Origin: Stieleria sp. JC731
GTDB lineage: Bacteria; Planctomycetota; Planctomycetia; Pirellulales; Pirellulaceae
Length of the DNA stretch: 64,000 bases
Direction: 5' to 3'
NCBI RefSeq assembly: GCF_020966635.1
Contig: NZ_JAJKFQ010000011.1
Span: 372,001 to 436,000, forward strand
The notes under the pieces: model-generated
The model's database searches: none
What the model was told of the DNA's origin: nothing
What the model saw: only the letters and a program-made list of their open reading frames with translations
Program-made: the position numbers and the translations under genes
Part shown: one piece after another, positions 9,040-18,293 of the stretch
How positions within the stretch are numbered: the stretch's first letter is position 1
How the letters are laid out: the number at the start of each line of letters is the position of its first letter

Positions 9040-9378
9040 TGGAAAAGCTCCTTCAAACCTTTTTGCACTTTAGGGTGGATATTGAAGGCAGCTTGGATGG
9101 GCAAAATCAGCTGTTCTGCAGCGGATTGCCTCGGCCTTCACCCCTGACTCGCGAATCGAATCACGATTGCGACAGATTGGTGCAAAAAAGTTTCAAATCT
9201 TTTCGTCGCGATAGCCTTTGGTCAGAATTGCCCAAGATTTAGGAGAAAGCCCAGTCGAACACGGCTCGAAAAGGCAGCTCGCGAAGACGGGACCACAAAA
9301 AGAAATTACGGCCGCGACATGGGGCGTTCGTCTCGGGATCCACCAGTGCTAACACGATCGTTGTTCGTGCGTTTCTGG
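9040..9378. other. Intergenic region upstream of the DJ-1 surface protein
   Basis: A 339-bp gap between the start of the double DJ-1 gene (9039) and the stop of rlmN (9379), both on the minus strand. It should hold the 3' end of rlmN and the promoter of the DJ-1 gene. I see no clear sigma-70 boxes, no strong hairpin and no member of the gagccg repeat family. Confidence 0.5.
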
Positions 9379-10479
9379 CTAGGTTGAACACTGGCCGCCG
9401 CGATTACGACGCAGTTGGCCGCAGGCCGCATCGATTTCATCGCCTTTGCGTTGGCGGAACATCACATTGACACCGGAGGCTTCCAAGATGTCTTTGAATT
9501 CAGCGATTGCCTGCTTTGTCGGGGTGACATAGGGCAAGCCTTCGACAGGATTGTAGGGAATCACATTGAGCATCACGTTGCGAGTCCGCAATATGCGTGC
9601 CAGTTGTCGGGCGTGTTCGATATCATCATTGATGCCACCGAGCAGGACATATTCAAATGTCAATCGCCGACCGTTGGCTTCGAAATATCGGTCCGCGGCA
9701 TTCAGCACCGCATCGATACCGATTTTCTTGTTGACCGGAACAAGCTGGCTTCGCAGTTCTTCATTGGGAGCATGAAGGCTGACGGCTAGGTTGTACGGGA
9801 CGCCGCTGGCGGCCAAACGATCGATCGCCGGTGGTAGACCGACGGTACTAATGGTGATCCGTCGTGGGCTGATACCCAGGCCATCGGATGATTTTGCGGT
9901 ATCGAGTGCTCCAAGAACATGATTTAGGTTTGCCAGAGGCTCACCCATCCCCATCATCACGATGTGGCTCAGTCGTTCGCCTTCGTCCAATCGCGATTGA
10001 AGGCGAAGCATCTGCTCGACGATTTCGCCGCGAGTGAGGTTGCGGTCGACGCCATCAAGACCGCTTGCACAGAACACACAGCCCATCGCGCATCCCACTT
10101 GGCTGCTGACGCAAATACTCCGTCGATGGCCGTCTCGCAGCAGTACGCATTCGACTTCGCCACCATCGGCCAAGCGAACGAGCAGTTTATCGGTACCGTC
10201 GCGGCTTGTTTGGACGGCCGCCTCTTGAGACTTGAAGACGACGAATTCCTGGTCGAGAACTTGGCGAAGCGACTTCGGCAAGTCACTCATCTGTTCGAAC
10301 GACTGCGCCCGCTTCTGGTACAACCAGTTAAAGATCTGCTTGGCGCGGAACTTTGGTTGTCCGTGCTCCTTCAGCCAGTTTTGCAATTGATCCAGCGAAA
10401 AGTCCAGCAGATGAAGCCGTTCATTGCCTGAAGCTTCGCGATCGCTGGGAGGGGCGGATTGGATAACTGGAAGGTTCAA
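9379..10479 (-). CDS. rlmN: 23S rRNA / tRNA adenine-C2 methyltransferase RlmN (radical SAM)
   Basis: RlmN methylates C2 of adenosine 2503 in 23S rRNA and of adenosine 37 in some tRNAs, using a 4Fe-4S cluster and two SAM molecules. The radical-SAM triad is at Cys130, Cys134 and Cys137 (CAMGCVFC). The N-terminal accessory domain (KFRAKQIFNWLYQKRAQSFE, MSDLPKSLR) and the segments HIVMMGMGEPLANL and RRITISTVGLPPAI are characteristic. The second catalytic Cys, which forms the methyl-carrying cysteine, is in GDEIDAACGQLR (Cys353). The length of 366 residues is normal for the family. It is divergent from the M20 peptidase, with 160 bp between their starts. Confidence 0.97.
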   Translation of the reverse strand: MNLPVIQSAPPSDREASGNERLHLLDFSLDQLQNWLKEHGQPKFRAKQIFNWLYQKRAQSFEQMSDLPKSLRQVLDQEFVVFKSQEAAVQTSRDGTDKLLVRLADGGEVECVLLRDGHRRSICVSSQVGCAMGCVFCASGLDGVDRNLTRGEIVEQMLRLQSRLDEGERLSHIVMMGMGEPLANLNHVLGALDTAKSSDGLGISPRRITISTVGLPPAIDRLAASGVPYNLAVSLHAPNEELRSQLVPVNKKIGIDAVLNAADRYFEANGRRLTFEYVLLGGINDDIEHARQLARILRTRNVMLNVIPYNPVEGLPYVTPTKQAIAEFKDILEASGVNVMFRQRKGDEIDAACGQLRRNRGGQCST

Positions 10480-10639
10480 AGGATCTTTGCGACAAAAGGA
10501 ATGGTGGCGTTGCCATCACCGACGTTGGATTGAAATGTCGTCCACCCACGGGCCGCCTATTCGCGCCTGGTTGGTCTGTCGTCATAGTTTAGGAGCAGTC
10601 AACAAAATTGTCAGCCGCTAATCACTAGGCCTCGATCAC

Positions 10640-11830
10640 ATGAATTTGCCAGAAACGATTGACCGACAAGAAGCTTTGGACCGATTCACGCAGTTGACGG
10701 CAATTCCGGGCCGAAGCGGCGATGAAAAGGCCGTTGCCGAGTCGATTGTCGAGCAGCTCGTCGCCGCGGGACTGGATCGATCCCTTTGCCAGTTTGATGG
10801 AGCGGACGAACGAACGGAGATCGAAGCGAATTGTGGGAATCTGATCGTCAAGCTGCCTGGCGGTGGCTCCGGCCCCCACGTTTTGTTGTCCGCACACATG
10901 GACACGGTACCAATCTGCTTGGGAAGCCAACCCGTCATCGAAGGCGACTTTGTGACCAGTTCTGCCGAGACGGGACTGGGGGCGGACGATCGCAGCGGCT
11001 GTGCAGCGATTCTGACTGCCGCCATCGAACGGCTGCGACGTGGCAGTGACGATCTGCCACCGGCTACTTTGTTGTTCACAGTTCAAGAAGAAATTGGGCT
11101 CAAAGGCGCCCGCGCTTTAGATGCGTCTTTGATTGACTCGGTCGACCTGGCTTTCAACTTTGACGGGGGGGATGTAGCGAAGATTACCACCGGTGCGATC
11201 GGAGGTGAGCGGATCGATATCAAATTGAAAGGCATTCCGGCGCATGCGGGAGTCGCTCCGGAAACTGGTGTCAGTGCGATCGTGATTGCCGCCAAAGCCA
11301 TCGCGGTCTTGCAACAGGAAGGTTGGCTCGGTCGCGTGACCAAGCCCAATGGCGAGGGCACATCGAATGTTGGTGTGATTCAAGGTGGAGATGCGACCAA
11401 CGTGGTGACACCCGAGGTGAAACTTCGGGCGGAAGCGCGTAGCCACAATTCAGAGTTTCGGACCGAGATTGTCCAAACGATCGAGAAAGCGTTCCAGTGG
11501 GCTGCGGCAGACACCTGTAACAATGCGGGGACCGCCGGCCAATGTGAATTTACTTCGCGCGTTGACTACGAAGCGTTTGCACTCGCGGACGACGATCCTT
11601 CGGCTCAAAAGCTCGAAGCGTTGCTCCAAGCTATGGGGCGATCTTCCTATCGCAAGGTTGCCGGTGGTGGTTTAGATGCCAATTGGTTGAACCACCATGG
11701 GATTCCCGCAGTGACCGTTGGCTGTGGACAACAGAACATCCACACCGATAGTGAAAAGCTTGACATCAACGATTATTTGGCTGCCTGTCAAATCGCATCG
11801 ACGTTGATCTGTAATCCGATTTCACAATAG
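10640..11830 (+). CDS. M20-family metallopeptidase, peptidase T-like
   Basis: A di-zinc aminopeptidase of the M20 clan. Metal-binding and catalytic motifs are present: SAHMDTV (His86, Asp88), GADDRSG with the bridging Asp near 116-117, and the catalytic Glu pair in FTVQEEIGLKGA (150-151). The dimerisation or lid domain begins near KLKGIPAHAG, and the late zinc ligand is expected in the GCGQQNIHTDSEKL segment. It lacks a signal peptide, so it is cytoplasmic and probably trims small peptides. The start MNLPETIDRQEALDRF matches the usual N-terminus of tripeptidase T-like members. It is followed after 16 bp by the 2Fe-2S gene. Confidence 0.93.
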   Translation: MNLPETIDRQEALDRFTQLTAIPGRSGDEKAVAESIVEQLVAAGLDRSLCQFDGADERTEIEANCGNLIVKLPGGGSGPHVLLSAHMDTVPICLGSQPVIEGDFVTSSAETGLGADDRSGCAAILTAAIERLRRGSDDLPPATLLFTVQEEIGLKGARALDASLIDSVDLAFNFDGGDVAKITTGAIGGERIDIKLKGIPAHAGVAPETGVSAIVIAAKAIAVLQQEGWLGRVTKPNGEGTSNVGVIQGGDATNVVTPEVKLRAEARSHNSEFRTEIVQTIEKAFQWAAADTCNNAGTAGQCEFTSRVDYEAFALADDDPSAQKLEALLQAMGRSSYRKVAGGGLDANWLNHHGIPAVTVGCGQQNIHTDSEKLDINDYLAACQIASTLICNPISQ

Positions 11831-11846
11831 TGCCGCGGGCGTAGCG

Positions 11847-12101
11847 ATGACGAACGACGACCAAGACGTTTGCCTATGCTTTCACGTTTCGCGTCGGAAA
11901 ATCGAAAAGTTTATCCGAACGACGAAACCCAAAGCGGTCTCACAAATTTCGGAATGCTACGGTGCGGGCACCGGCTGTGGTTGGTGCCGTCCGTTTCTAA
12001 CGAGACTTTGGCAATCCGAAACACCGGAATCCGAAGCGTTGCCCACTGCGGAGCAATACGCCCAGCAACGCGCGATCTATCGCAAGAACAAAGATTCGTG
12101 A
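11847..12101 (+). CDS. BFD-like [2Fe-2S]-binding protein
   Basis: An 84-residue protein with the cysteine pattern of bacterioferritin-associated ferredoxin: CLCF near residues 9-12 and CGWC about 31 residues later (GAGTGCGWCRPFL). This four-Cys helix-turn-helix fold binds a 2Fe-2S cluster. The Asp/Asn-rich first eight residues are followed by the conserved HVSRRKIEKFI helix. In other bacteria BFD helps release iron from bacterioferritin; stand-alone copies can also be regulators or electron carriers. It sits 16 bp after the M20 peptidase gene, suggesting the same transcript. No bacterioferritin gene is in the window, so its partner is unknown. Confidence 0.88.
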   Translation: MTNDDQDVCLCFHVSRRKIEKFIRTTKPKAVSQISECYGAGTGCGWCRPFLTRLWQSETPESEALPTAEQYAQQRAIYRKNKDS

Positions 12102-12210
12102 TCGTTCAGGCCCACGATGACGAACGTCAGCAGTGGCACGGACCAACCGGTACAATGAACCCGATCGTGGATAACTTGATACTGGGTTCTATCGATAGAC
12201 GAGGTCGGTT

Positions 12211-13068
12211 ATGTGTCGCGTCTGGTGGCTGGCATTGCTTCTGTGCGGATGTTCTATCTGTCTGACGATCGAATCGGGCAAAGGCTTTGCGGATGAGACT
12301 ACGGACAAAACTGCAGACGAACGTTCGCTGCAAAAAGAAGCTCGCCTAAAATTTATCCAAGCAACAGCGGAGAGCTTTCAACTCGCTCTCCGCGATGCCC
12401 CGGAAAAGCGGCTGAGTTTGGACGAGCAACCCTTGCTGCGATACACCAATCCGGTCCGTAACTTCTTTACCGACGGCGTTGTCCTACTTTGGCGATATGA
12501 ATCCGAACCGGTTTTGATGGGCGCTGTTTCGGTCCGCGGCAATGGTGCGGTCTTTTGCGAATTCACCGCACTGTCATCGTTGCAGATGTCCGGCGACCTT
12601 GGGCTGCGTCGCCAATGGACACCGGAAAAGACAACTCAGGTGGATGTACCGATCGATGTGGACGGCCCTGCTACCCCAGATTTAAAACGTCAAGCTTTGC
12701 TGATGAGACGGTTGATCCGTCGATTCTCGGTCTGGATGTATGAAGCAGAAGACGAAAACAATAAGCAGAAACTAAGACTGTTGAGCAACCCGCTGGTTCA
12801 ATGGACCGACGAAAAAACGGGTTCGTCGATGATGTGTTTTGGCTTCACCGAAACAAATGACCCTGAGGGTTTGGTGATCTTAAGATACAACTCGAAACCA
12901 GAATCGGGGCAAGCAACATGGACCTACACGCTTTCCCGGATGACATCACGCCCGTTGACTTTCGAACTTGACAATCAGCCTGTTTATGAAGTCAAGCCAT
13001 ACTGGGGCCAGCCACAATCCAACACCGATAGCTATTTGGAGCGAAGACTGAAGGACTATGAAGAATAG
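12211..13068 (+). CDS. Exported protein of unknown function
   Basis: A 285-residue protein with an N-terminal hydrophobic segment (RVWWLALLLCGCSICLTI). The Cys-rich LLLCGC may be a weak lipobox, but a plain signal peptide cut near GFADE is equally possible. A gagg ribosome-binding site at 12201-12204 supports the ATG at 12211. The body is soluble and contains strand-like stretches (VVLLWRYESEPVLMGAVSVRG) with no motif I can name. Its 3' end overlaps the sulfatase start by 11 bp, implying translational coupling. Confidence 0.8.
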   Translation: MCRVWWLALLLCGCSICLTIESGKGFADETTDKTADERSLQKEARLKFIQATAESFQLALRDAPEKRLSLDEQPLLRYTNPVRNFFTDGVVLLWRYESEPVLMGAVSVRGNGAVFCEFTALSSLQMSGDLGLRRQWTPEKTTQVDVPIDVDGPATPDLKRQALLMRRLIRRFSVWMYEAEDENNKQKLRLLSNPLVQWTDEKTGSSMMCFGFTETNDPEGLVILRYNSKPESGQATWTYTLSRMTSRPLTFELDNQPVYEVKPYWGQPQSNTDSYLERRLKDYEE

Positions 13069-14533
13069 GAATCGACCCACTGTGTTTGATGCCACTGTTT
13101 GTGCGTCCGGTCGGAGTGTCTCATTTATTCTGGGCAGCATGATCGCATGCTTTGCATTCAGCCAGCCCGTTGCGTTCGGTCAAAGCGAGTTCGGTGAAAC
13201 AGTTCGGCCGCCGAATATCATTTATGTGATGGCTGACGATCTGGGGTACGGTGACTTGGGCTGCTATGGGCAACAACAAATTAAGACGCCCAATCTGGAT
13301 CGCATGGCGTCCGAAGGGATTCGGTTTACGGATCACTATGCAGGTCACACCGTCTGTCGCCCTTCACGTTTAGTGCTTTGGACCGGAAAGCATGTCGGCA
13401 GCACAAAGTTGATGGGCAATCGTCCGCGATCATTGACCGGGACCGAAACGACGGTTGCAAAGCTCCTGCAGAATGCTGGCTATGTCTGTGGCGGTGTCGG
13501 GAAATGGGCACTCGGAAACGTCGATTCGCCAGACCAGATCGATAACCCTGGGCATCCCAACAGAAATGGTTTCGACTATTGGTTTGGTTATATGAACCAG
13601 AGCCAAGCACACAATTATTTCCCTCTGTACCTTTGGGAAAATGACCGCCAAGTTCCCCTGCCGGGTAATGAGCTACTGAAGGACGATCTGGCCCGGGGCC
13701 GAGTTTCTTCGAAGCGGGTGACCTACTCGCATGATTTGATCACCGAAGCGGCGATGAACTTTATTCAACGCAACTATCGTCAGCCGTTTCTGCTGCACAT
13801 CCATTGGACGATCCCACATGCCAATAACGAAGGTGGTCGTGTACTGAAGGACGGCATGGAGATTCCCAGTTATGGTGAATATGAACAGCAGGACTGGCCA
13901 AATCCGGAAAAGGGCTTCGCCGCAATGGTGACGCGCATGGATCGTGATATGGGGGATCTGTTTCAACTGCTAAAAGATCTTTCGATCGATGAAAACACCA
14001 TCGTCTTTTTCACATCCGACAATGGGCCGCACCGTGAAGGCAACCATGACCACGAATTCTTTGATTCCAACGGAGTTCTAAAAGGCTTCAAGCGATCGAT
14101 GCATGAAGGTGGAATCCGCGTGCCGATGATTGCACGATGGCCTGGTAAAGTTGACGCGGGTGTCGATTCTGATTTGCCGTCAGCCTTTTGGGACTATCTG
14201 CCAACCGCATGCGACTTGGCGGGTGTAGAGGTACCGGAACAAGTCGACGGGATTTCGTTTTTGCCCACACTGGTTTCAGAAGGTCAACAGGAACGACACG
14301 AATACCTTTACTGGGCCAGCCAGGAAGGTGAGACAACCGTCGGGATTCGCCAGGAACAGTGGAAGCTGGTTCGCTATCGCCGAGACAAACAGGGACAACC
14401 CGATTGGCGATTGTATAACTTGCATAGCGACCCCGGCGAACAACATGACGTCGCCAGTCAGCACGCTGATGTGGTTGAACGTATGATCAACGCGGTCCAG
14501 TCGGACCAGTTGCCATTGATTGCCGAGAAGTGA
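13058..14533 (+). CDS. Exported formylglycine-dependent sulfatase
   Basis: A type I sulfatase that would hydrolyse a sulfate ester after conversion of an active-site Cys to formylglycine. The maturation motif CRPSR begins at Cys100 and is followed by LVLWTGKH. Metal-binding Asp60 and Asp61 are in VMADDLGYGDLGCYG, and the later metal site is FFTSDNGPH. An N-terminal hydrophobic stretch (VSFILGSMIACFAFSQPVAFG) indicates export. At 491 residues it has normal family length. It overlaps the preceding exported protein by 11 bp. Planctomycetes encode many such enzymes for sulfated algal polysaccharides; the particular substrate is not predictable. It converges on the next gene with only 24 bp between stops. 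Confidence 0.95.
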   Translation: MKNRNRPTVFDATVCASGRSVSFILGSMIACFAFSQPVAFGQSEFGETVRPPNIIYVMADDLGYGDLGCYGQQQIKTPNLDRMASEGIRFTDHYAGHTVCRPSRLVLWTGKHVGSTKLMGNRPRSLTGTETTVAKLLQNAGYVCGGVGKWALGNVDSPDQIDNPGHPNRNGFDYWFGYMNQSQAHNYFPLYLWENDRQVPLPGNELLKDDLARGRVSSKRVTYSHDLITEAAMNFIQRNYRQPFLLHIHWTIPHANNEGGRVLKDGMEIPSYGEYEQQDWPNPEKGFAAMVTRMDRDMGDLFQLLKDLSIDENTIVFFTSDNGPHREGNHDHEFFDSNGVLKGFKRSMHEGGIRVPMIARWPGKVDAGVDSDLPSAFWDYLPTACDLAGVEVPEQVDGISFLPTLVSEGQQERHEYLYWASQEGETTVGIRQEQWKLVRYRRDKQGQPDWRLYNLHSDPGEQHDVASQHADVVERMINAVQSDQLPLIAEK

Positions 14534-14557
14534 TCGAGGTCGTCTTCGTCGAGACGT

Positions 14558-15811
14558 CTAGAATTGCCGGATCAGCTTGTGTGGCAAATCCGACTCCCGG
14601 ATCAAAATGGGATTCGGTTTCTTTTGCTGAAACACAACGTACCGCAATCGAGACGGGCCCGTCAGCGAAATGTTTTTCTGTTCGCTGTGCTCGAGAATCA
14701 CTGCTAACTGTTCAACGGTGACTTGGCGATAGGCGTGTTTTGCCAACACTTTTTGAAGATCCACCCAAGATCGCCCTTCCATTTTCGGATTGACGTTTGG
14801 CGGTGGCCAGGGGAATTGCTGGGCCAGCAATTCGGGTTCGATCGCCAGTACGGTTGTGGCAACTTCACGGCGAGAATCAAACCAGCGGATCAGTTCGCTA
14901 TGTGACTTTTCGTCGGTGTCGATGACTGGCGGTTGCCGCCAAGCCGCATCGACGATGGGGGAGATGACGTCTTCGATTGGCTTGGACACGATCAACGGGG
15001 ACACCGAAACGCACCAATCGTGTCGAGTTTCACAGTGCTGTTCCAGGACACGAGATCGCGGCGTGCTGGTTTCGACGGCAACGGTGAACCGAAGGTTGGC
15101 GTCAAACTGATAGACCGGTTGTAGGCCCGTCACATAGCGACGAAAGAGGTTTCGCCAGGACTTATTAGAGGCGTTGTCTTCAGATCCACTGCCCTCGGCG
15201 ACAAAGTCTTCGATTGCCTGCTCCTCGATGAATTCACGATAGTGGCGAAGTACACGTTCCTTACTCCACTGTAGCAATGCTTGACTAAGAGCCTTGGGAT
15301 TGTTTTCATTGAGAGAAAACAGCGTTGACGTTTCCTCGGCTTCTTCCAAGAGACGCAGCAAGTCATCGCTATCGGGAACACCAACGCAGAAATTCATCAC
15401 ACGCAACTGGCGATCGCAGATAAACAGGATCGACTGCCTAGGCAGGATTTGAGTCGGATCGCTGAATACATTCGAGGGCAGCCCTGCGGCGACGCGCTGG
15501 ATGACGAACTGCTCCTTAAGGCCAGGACGTAACTTGGTGGCATCAGCGACTGCGGCCTGCAAAAGCGATTCGCACCACAGTGGCCCTGTGAAAGCCTCCT
15601 TATCGGCAGCGAGAAGCTTTTCGCGTTTGTGGACATCAGAGGCTTCGTCGGTCACCAGGATCAACGCCCACTTCGAATCCGTTTGGCTTGCCGAAGGCCT
15701 TTCGAAGAGCTCAGGATTGGGCTGAGCAAAGCACTGTTTGTGAAATCTTTCTGGCAAGATGCCAAGTGCAATACCGAGACCGCACAGCATGACAAACGTA
15801 CGTCGCTTCAT
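14558..15811 (-). CDS. Exported protein of unknown function, possibly thioredoxin-like in its first half
   Basis: The preferred start is the ATG at 15811, because MKRRTFVMLCGLGIALGI followed by a cleavage site near CFAQ is a proper signal peptide; the frame itself extends to 15919. The first half alternates strands and helices (WALILVTDEAS; QSILFICDRQLRVMNFCVG) in a manner that could fit a thioredoxin or redoxin-like fold, but no CxxC is visible. The second half includes WPPPNVNPKMEGRSWVDLQK and an HAYRQVTVEQLAVIL helix. I do not recognise the family. It converges with the sulfatase gene. Confidence 0.78.
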   Translation of the reverse strand: MKRRTFVMLCGLGIALGILPERFHKQCFAQPNPELFERPSASQTDSKWALILVTDEASDVHKREKLLAADKEAFTGPLWCESLLQAAVADATKLRPGLKEQFVIQRVAAGLPSNVFSDPTQILPRQSILFICDRQLRVMNFCVGVPDSDDLLRLLEEAEETSTLFSLNENNPKALSQALLQWSKERVLRHYREFIEEQAIEDFVAEGSGSEDNASNKSWRNLFRRYVTGLQPVYQFDANLRFTVAVETSTPRSRVLEQHCETRHDWCVSVSPLIVSKPIEDVISPIVDAAWRQPPVIDTDEKSHSELIRWFDSRREVATTVLAIEPELLAQQFPWPPPNVNPKMEGRSWVDLQKVLAKHAYRQVTVEQLAVILEHSEQKNISLTGPSRLRYVVFQQKKPNPILIRESDLPHKLIRQF

Positions 15812-16110
15812 TTGAGACTCTAAGAGATAAGTAGAGAAGAGCTGCAGACCAATCCAGAGTCGGTGACGATTCAATCGCAAGCCATTTTTTAAGCAGCTGA
15901 ATCGGTCGTGGAGGTCCACACAAACGGGCTTCCTTCCGAATTCTGTTTACATCTGCAGGGTGTCGTCCGGTCCCCCTTAGTATAAGGTCTGCTGAGGCGT
16001 TGGTGTTCCAGGTGTACCCAAGCTAAGGCACATGTTGAGGTGAGAGCTTTCTACCACGACGATCGATTTGATGTCGTGGCAAATCGTTGGACGCGGAACT
16101 TGCAATCAGC

Positions 16111-16150
16111 AAAAGAAAAAAGGCTTCTGCAAAATTGCTTTGCAGAAGCC
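16111..16150 (-). terminator. Intrinsic terminator downstream of tRNA-Cys
   Basis: A perfect 12-bp stem (16122-16133 with 16139-16150; ggcttctgcaaa and its complement) has a 5-nt loop and is followed on the minus strand by a T-rich run corresponding to the a-rich 16111-16121. It begins 11 bp after the tRNA end, in the right place and orientation to end the tRNA transcript. Confidence 0.9.
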
Positions 16151-16160
16151 TTCTTAAAAG

Positions 16161-16231
16161 AGGCGACTAGCGGAGTCGAACCGCTGTAGACGGATTTGCA
16201 ATCCGCTGCCTAACCACTCGGCCAAGTCGCC
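16161..16231 (-). tRNA. tRNA-Cys (GCA anticodon)
   Basis: Read on the minus strand the 71-nt sequence folds as a complete cloverleaf: acceptor stem GGCGACT paired with AGTCGCC, D-loop with GGTTAGG, anticodon loop TTGCAAA flanked by GGATT and AATCC, and T-arm GCGGTTCGACTCCGC. The discriminator base is U, as expected for cysteine tRNAs. CCA is not encoded. It is a single gene, followed by the intrinsic terminator at 16111-16150. Confidence 0.97.
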
Positions 16232-16758
16232 TGACTGTTTGGTCAGCCTAGGAAAAGTTTCTCCGATCGTCAAGAAGCCCTCAAACCGAAGACTTAAGTA
16301 AACCCAGAGAATCGTTCCTTGCTGTGTGCAATGGGATATCGGCCTTCGGCTGGCTGCTCTTGAGGGACATCTGCAGAAATAAAAAAGTTCACTTCTGTCA
16401 CCCAAATCTGCCGCAAAGAAGCTGCCCCCCCAAAAAAAAGTTCAGGCGGATGGAGGCCACCAAGGAGTGCTTTTTTGAATCATGAAACCATCGTTTGTGA
16501 TCGATCTGACAGATTCCGAGACCAGGGGCTTGGACGACCGATCCGAGTCCGTTTTGGTGACCGGTGCGGTGCTAGGACGAATCGGCAACCACCTATAAGC
16601 TGTCTTCGTTCAGGGCATCGCAGAGTTTGCTAAGCAGAGTTCGCTAAGCTGAGTGTGACGAAGTGAATCGTTCACGAGCGTTATGTGCCTTGCCAGTCCC
16701 TGTTCCCCGCCTGTTTTAGATTCCCCGCTCCCTTCTCGATTGGATGATCGGCTCCGCG
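16232..16758. other. Intergenic region between tRNA-Cys and the UxaE-type gene
   Basis: A gap of about 530 bp between divergent genes. It contains a short c-run followed by an a-run near 16425-16440, and a 38-codon ATG-started ORF (16482-16598) preceded by aaggag at a distance of 14 nt. That ORF is short and unrecognised. The frame of the downstream gene is closed by a stop at 16717-16719. Promoters for both flanking genes must lie here but none is clear by eye. Confidence 0.5.
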
Positions 16759-18027
16759 ATGACAAAGAAGTGCACCACCCTCGGACTAAAGCCCAGTTTT
16801 GGTTTCGGCGATCGAACCGGATTGGCAACGCCTGGTCATATCGCGGCGATGAAGCGTTGTGGTCAGGGGATGACTGCGATTTATCCTCAGCAGTCCATTC
16901 GCGAAATGACCCGGACGCAGCGAACACCCCAAGGCGTGATGCAGGACGCGATGAACGCGGTCGAGGAAGCTGGTTGGGAGGGACCGGTCGGTGCTGACGC
17001 GGATCACTTGAAGACCAACGAAGACGTCGACATCACGGCGGCGGCTGGGTTCACCTTTTTTACGATCGATCCTTCCGACGACGTCGATCAAAAAGCGGAT
17101 GATTATGACGAATCAACCCTGCGGGAACGATTTGTCACCATCCGTGATTCGGTCGGATGGTTTGACCAGTACGTCGGTAAAGCGATCGCTTTGCCGACCG
17201 GCACGACCGTCGATTTGGACGAGCAAGCTTGTATGCGTGCTGCGGTTAAATACGGTGCCGCGATTGCTCGGGCACTGCGGCTTGGGAACCACATTCGCAG
17301 CGTCAACGAAACTGCGGGACAAGACTATGAAATCGAATTGTCCGTTGACGAGACCGATCAGCCGACGACGCTGGCCGAGCATTTCATCATCGCCGATCAA
17401 TGCCTAACGGGAGGCATGAAGCTTGTCAGTTTGGCACCACGATTCATCGGAGATTTCGAAAAAGGCATTGATTTCAAAGGCGATTTAGAAGCATTGGAGC
17501 GATCGTTGGCGGATCACGCCGCGATCGCCAAACTGCTGGGGCCGTACAAGCTGAGTTTGCATTCCGGCAGCGACAAAGTTTCCATGTATGCCGCGTTGGC
17601 ACGGACCACCGGTGGTCATTTCCACGTGAAAACCGCAGGAACAAGCTATCTAGAAGCTCTGCGTGTTGTGGCAAAGCACGACCCACAAGCCTTTCGCGGC
17701 ATCATCGATTTCTCGCGGGATCGCTATGAAACCGATAAGGCGACCTATCACGTATCGGCAACTTTGGCTGACGCGCCGACGACCGAGCAAGCTGACGATT
17801 TAACGCTGCAAAGTGAATACCTGGAACTGTGGGATGATGTCCCGGTCGGAAAAGGTTTCACCAAACCCGGACGTCAGATTTTGCACTGCACGTTTGGTTC
17901 GGTGCTGACTGACGCAAAATGGGGAAAGGTGGTTCATGACTGTTTGGTTGCCCACCCGCAGACGTATTGCGAAGTGCTGGACGATCACTTTGGTCGCCAC
18001 TTGGACGCACTGAAAAGCGGCATGTAG
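16759..18027 (+). CDS. uxaE: UxaE-family epimerase (tagaturonate epimerase-like)
   Basis: UxaE interconverts D-tagaturonate and D-fructuronate in hexuronate catabolism. Characteristic stretches are LKPSFGFGDRTGLATPGH, QQSIREMTRTQR, VGADADHLK, TFFTIDPSDDV, YKLSLHSGSDKVSMY and GGHFHVKTAGTSYLEAL; the conserved His and Asp residues in ADADHLK and the His residues in LSLHSGSDK and GHFHVKT are likely metal or substrate ligands. The frame reaches an upstream ATG at 16744, but MTKKCTTLGLKPSF at 16759 begins just before the conserved core. As I recall the Thermotoga enzyme, it has an additional N-terminal domain before this core, so this is a short form or a truncated gene. No uronate isomerase or reductase gene lies nearby. 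Confidence 0.85.
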   Translation: MTKKCTTLGLKPSFGFGDRTGLATPGHIAAMKRCGQGMTAIYPQQSIREMTRTQRTPQGVMQDAMNAVEEAGWEGPVGADADHLKTNEDVDITAAAGFTFFTIDPSDDVDQKADDYDESTLRERFVTIRDSVGWFDQYVGKAIALPTGTTVDLDEQACMRAAVKYGAAIARALRLGNHIRSVNETAGQDYEIELSVDETDQPTTLAEHFIIADQCLTGGMKLVSLAPRFIGDFEKGIDFKGDLEALERSLADHAAIAKLLGPYKLSLHSGSDKVSMYAALARTTGGHFHVKTAGTSYLEALRVVAKHDPQAFRGIIDFSRDRYETDKATYHVSATLADAPTTEQADDLTLQSEYLELWDDVPVGKGFTKPGRQILHCTFGSVLTDAKWGKVVHDCLVAHPQTYCEVLDDHFGRHLDALKSGM

Positions 18028-18293
18028 CGGCTAGCGATCGTCGTCCATTGGCGATCAGACGGTCGTGATTGCGAAATGCTGGGGGGGCGAGCCATTCAGG
18101 TGGCTGCTGAGTGATTACATTGCTCAGTGAGCACATAGCTCAGTGATTAGATTGATTGTGCGCATCGTTCGGTAGCGACGTCTTGTCCTGCTGCTTTTCT
18201 GTCGACGTATCCAGTGTCGACTGATAAAACGATGCCTCTGATCACCTCCCACCTGCATTTCGCAACCTGCCCCCTTCTGTCGTTTGAGCTGAC

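Noticed and set aside
15940-16000. TATACT-like box on the minus strand upstream of the exported unknown gene.
   Set aside because: No acceptable -35 box at 16-19 bp; not reported as a promoter.
16482-16598. A 38-codon ORF with an aaggag sequence 14 nt upstream.
   Set aside because: Too short, spacing too long, no recognisable product; kept only as a note within the intergenic region.
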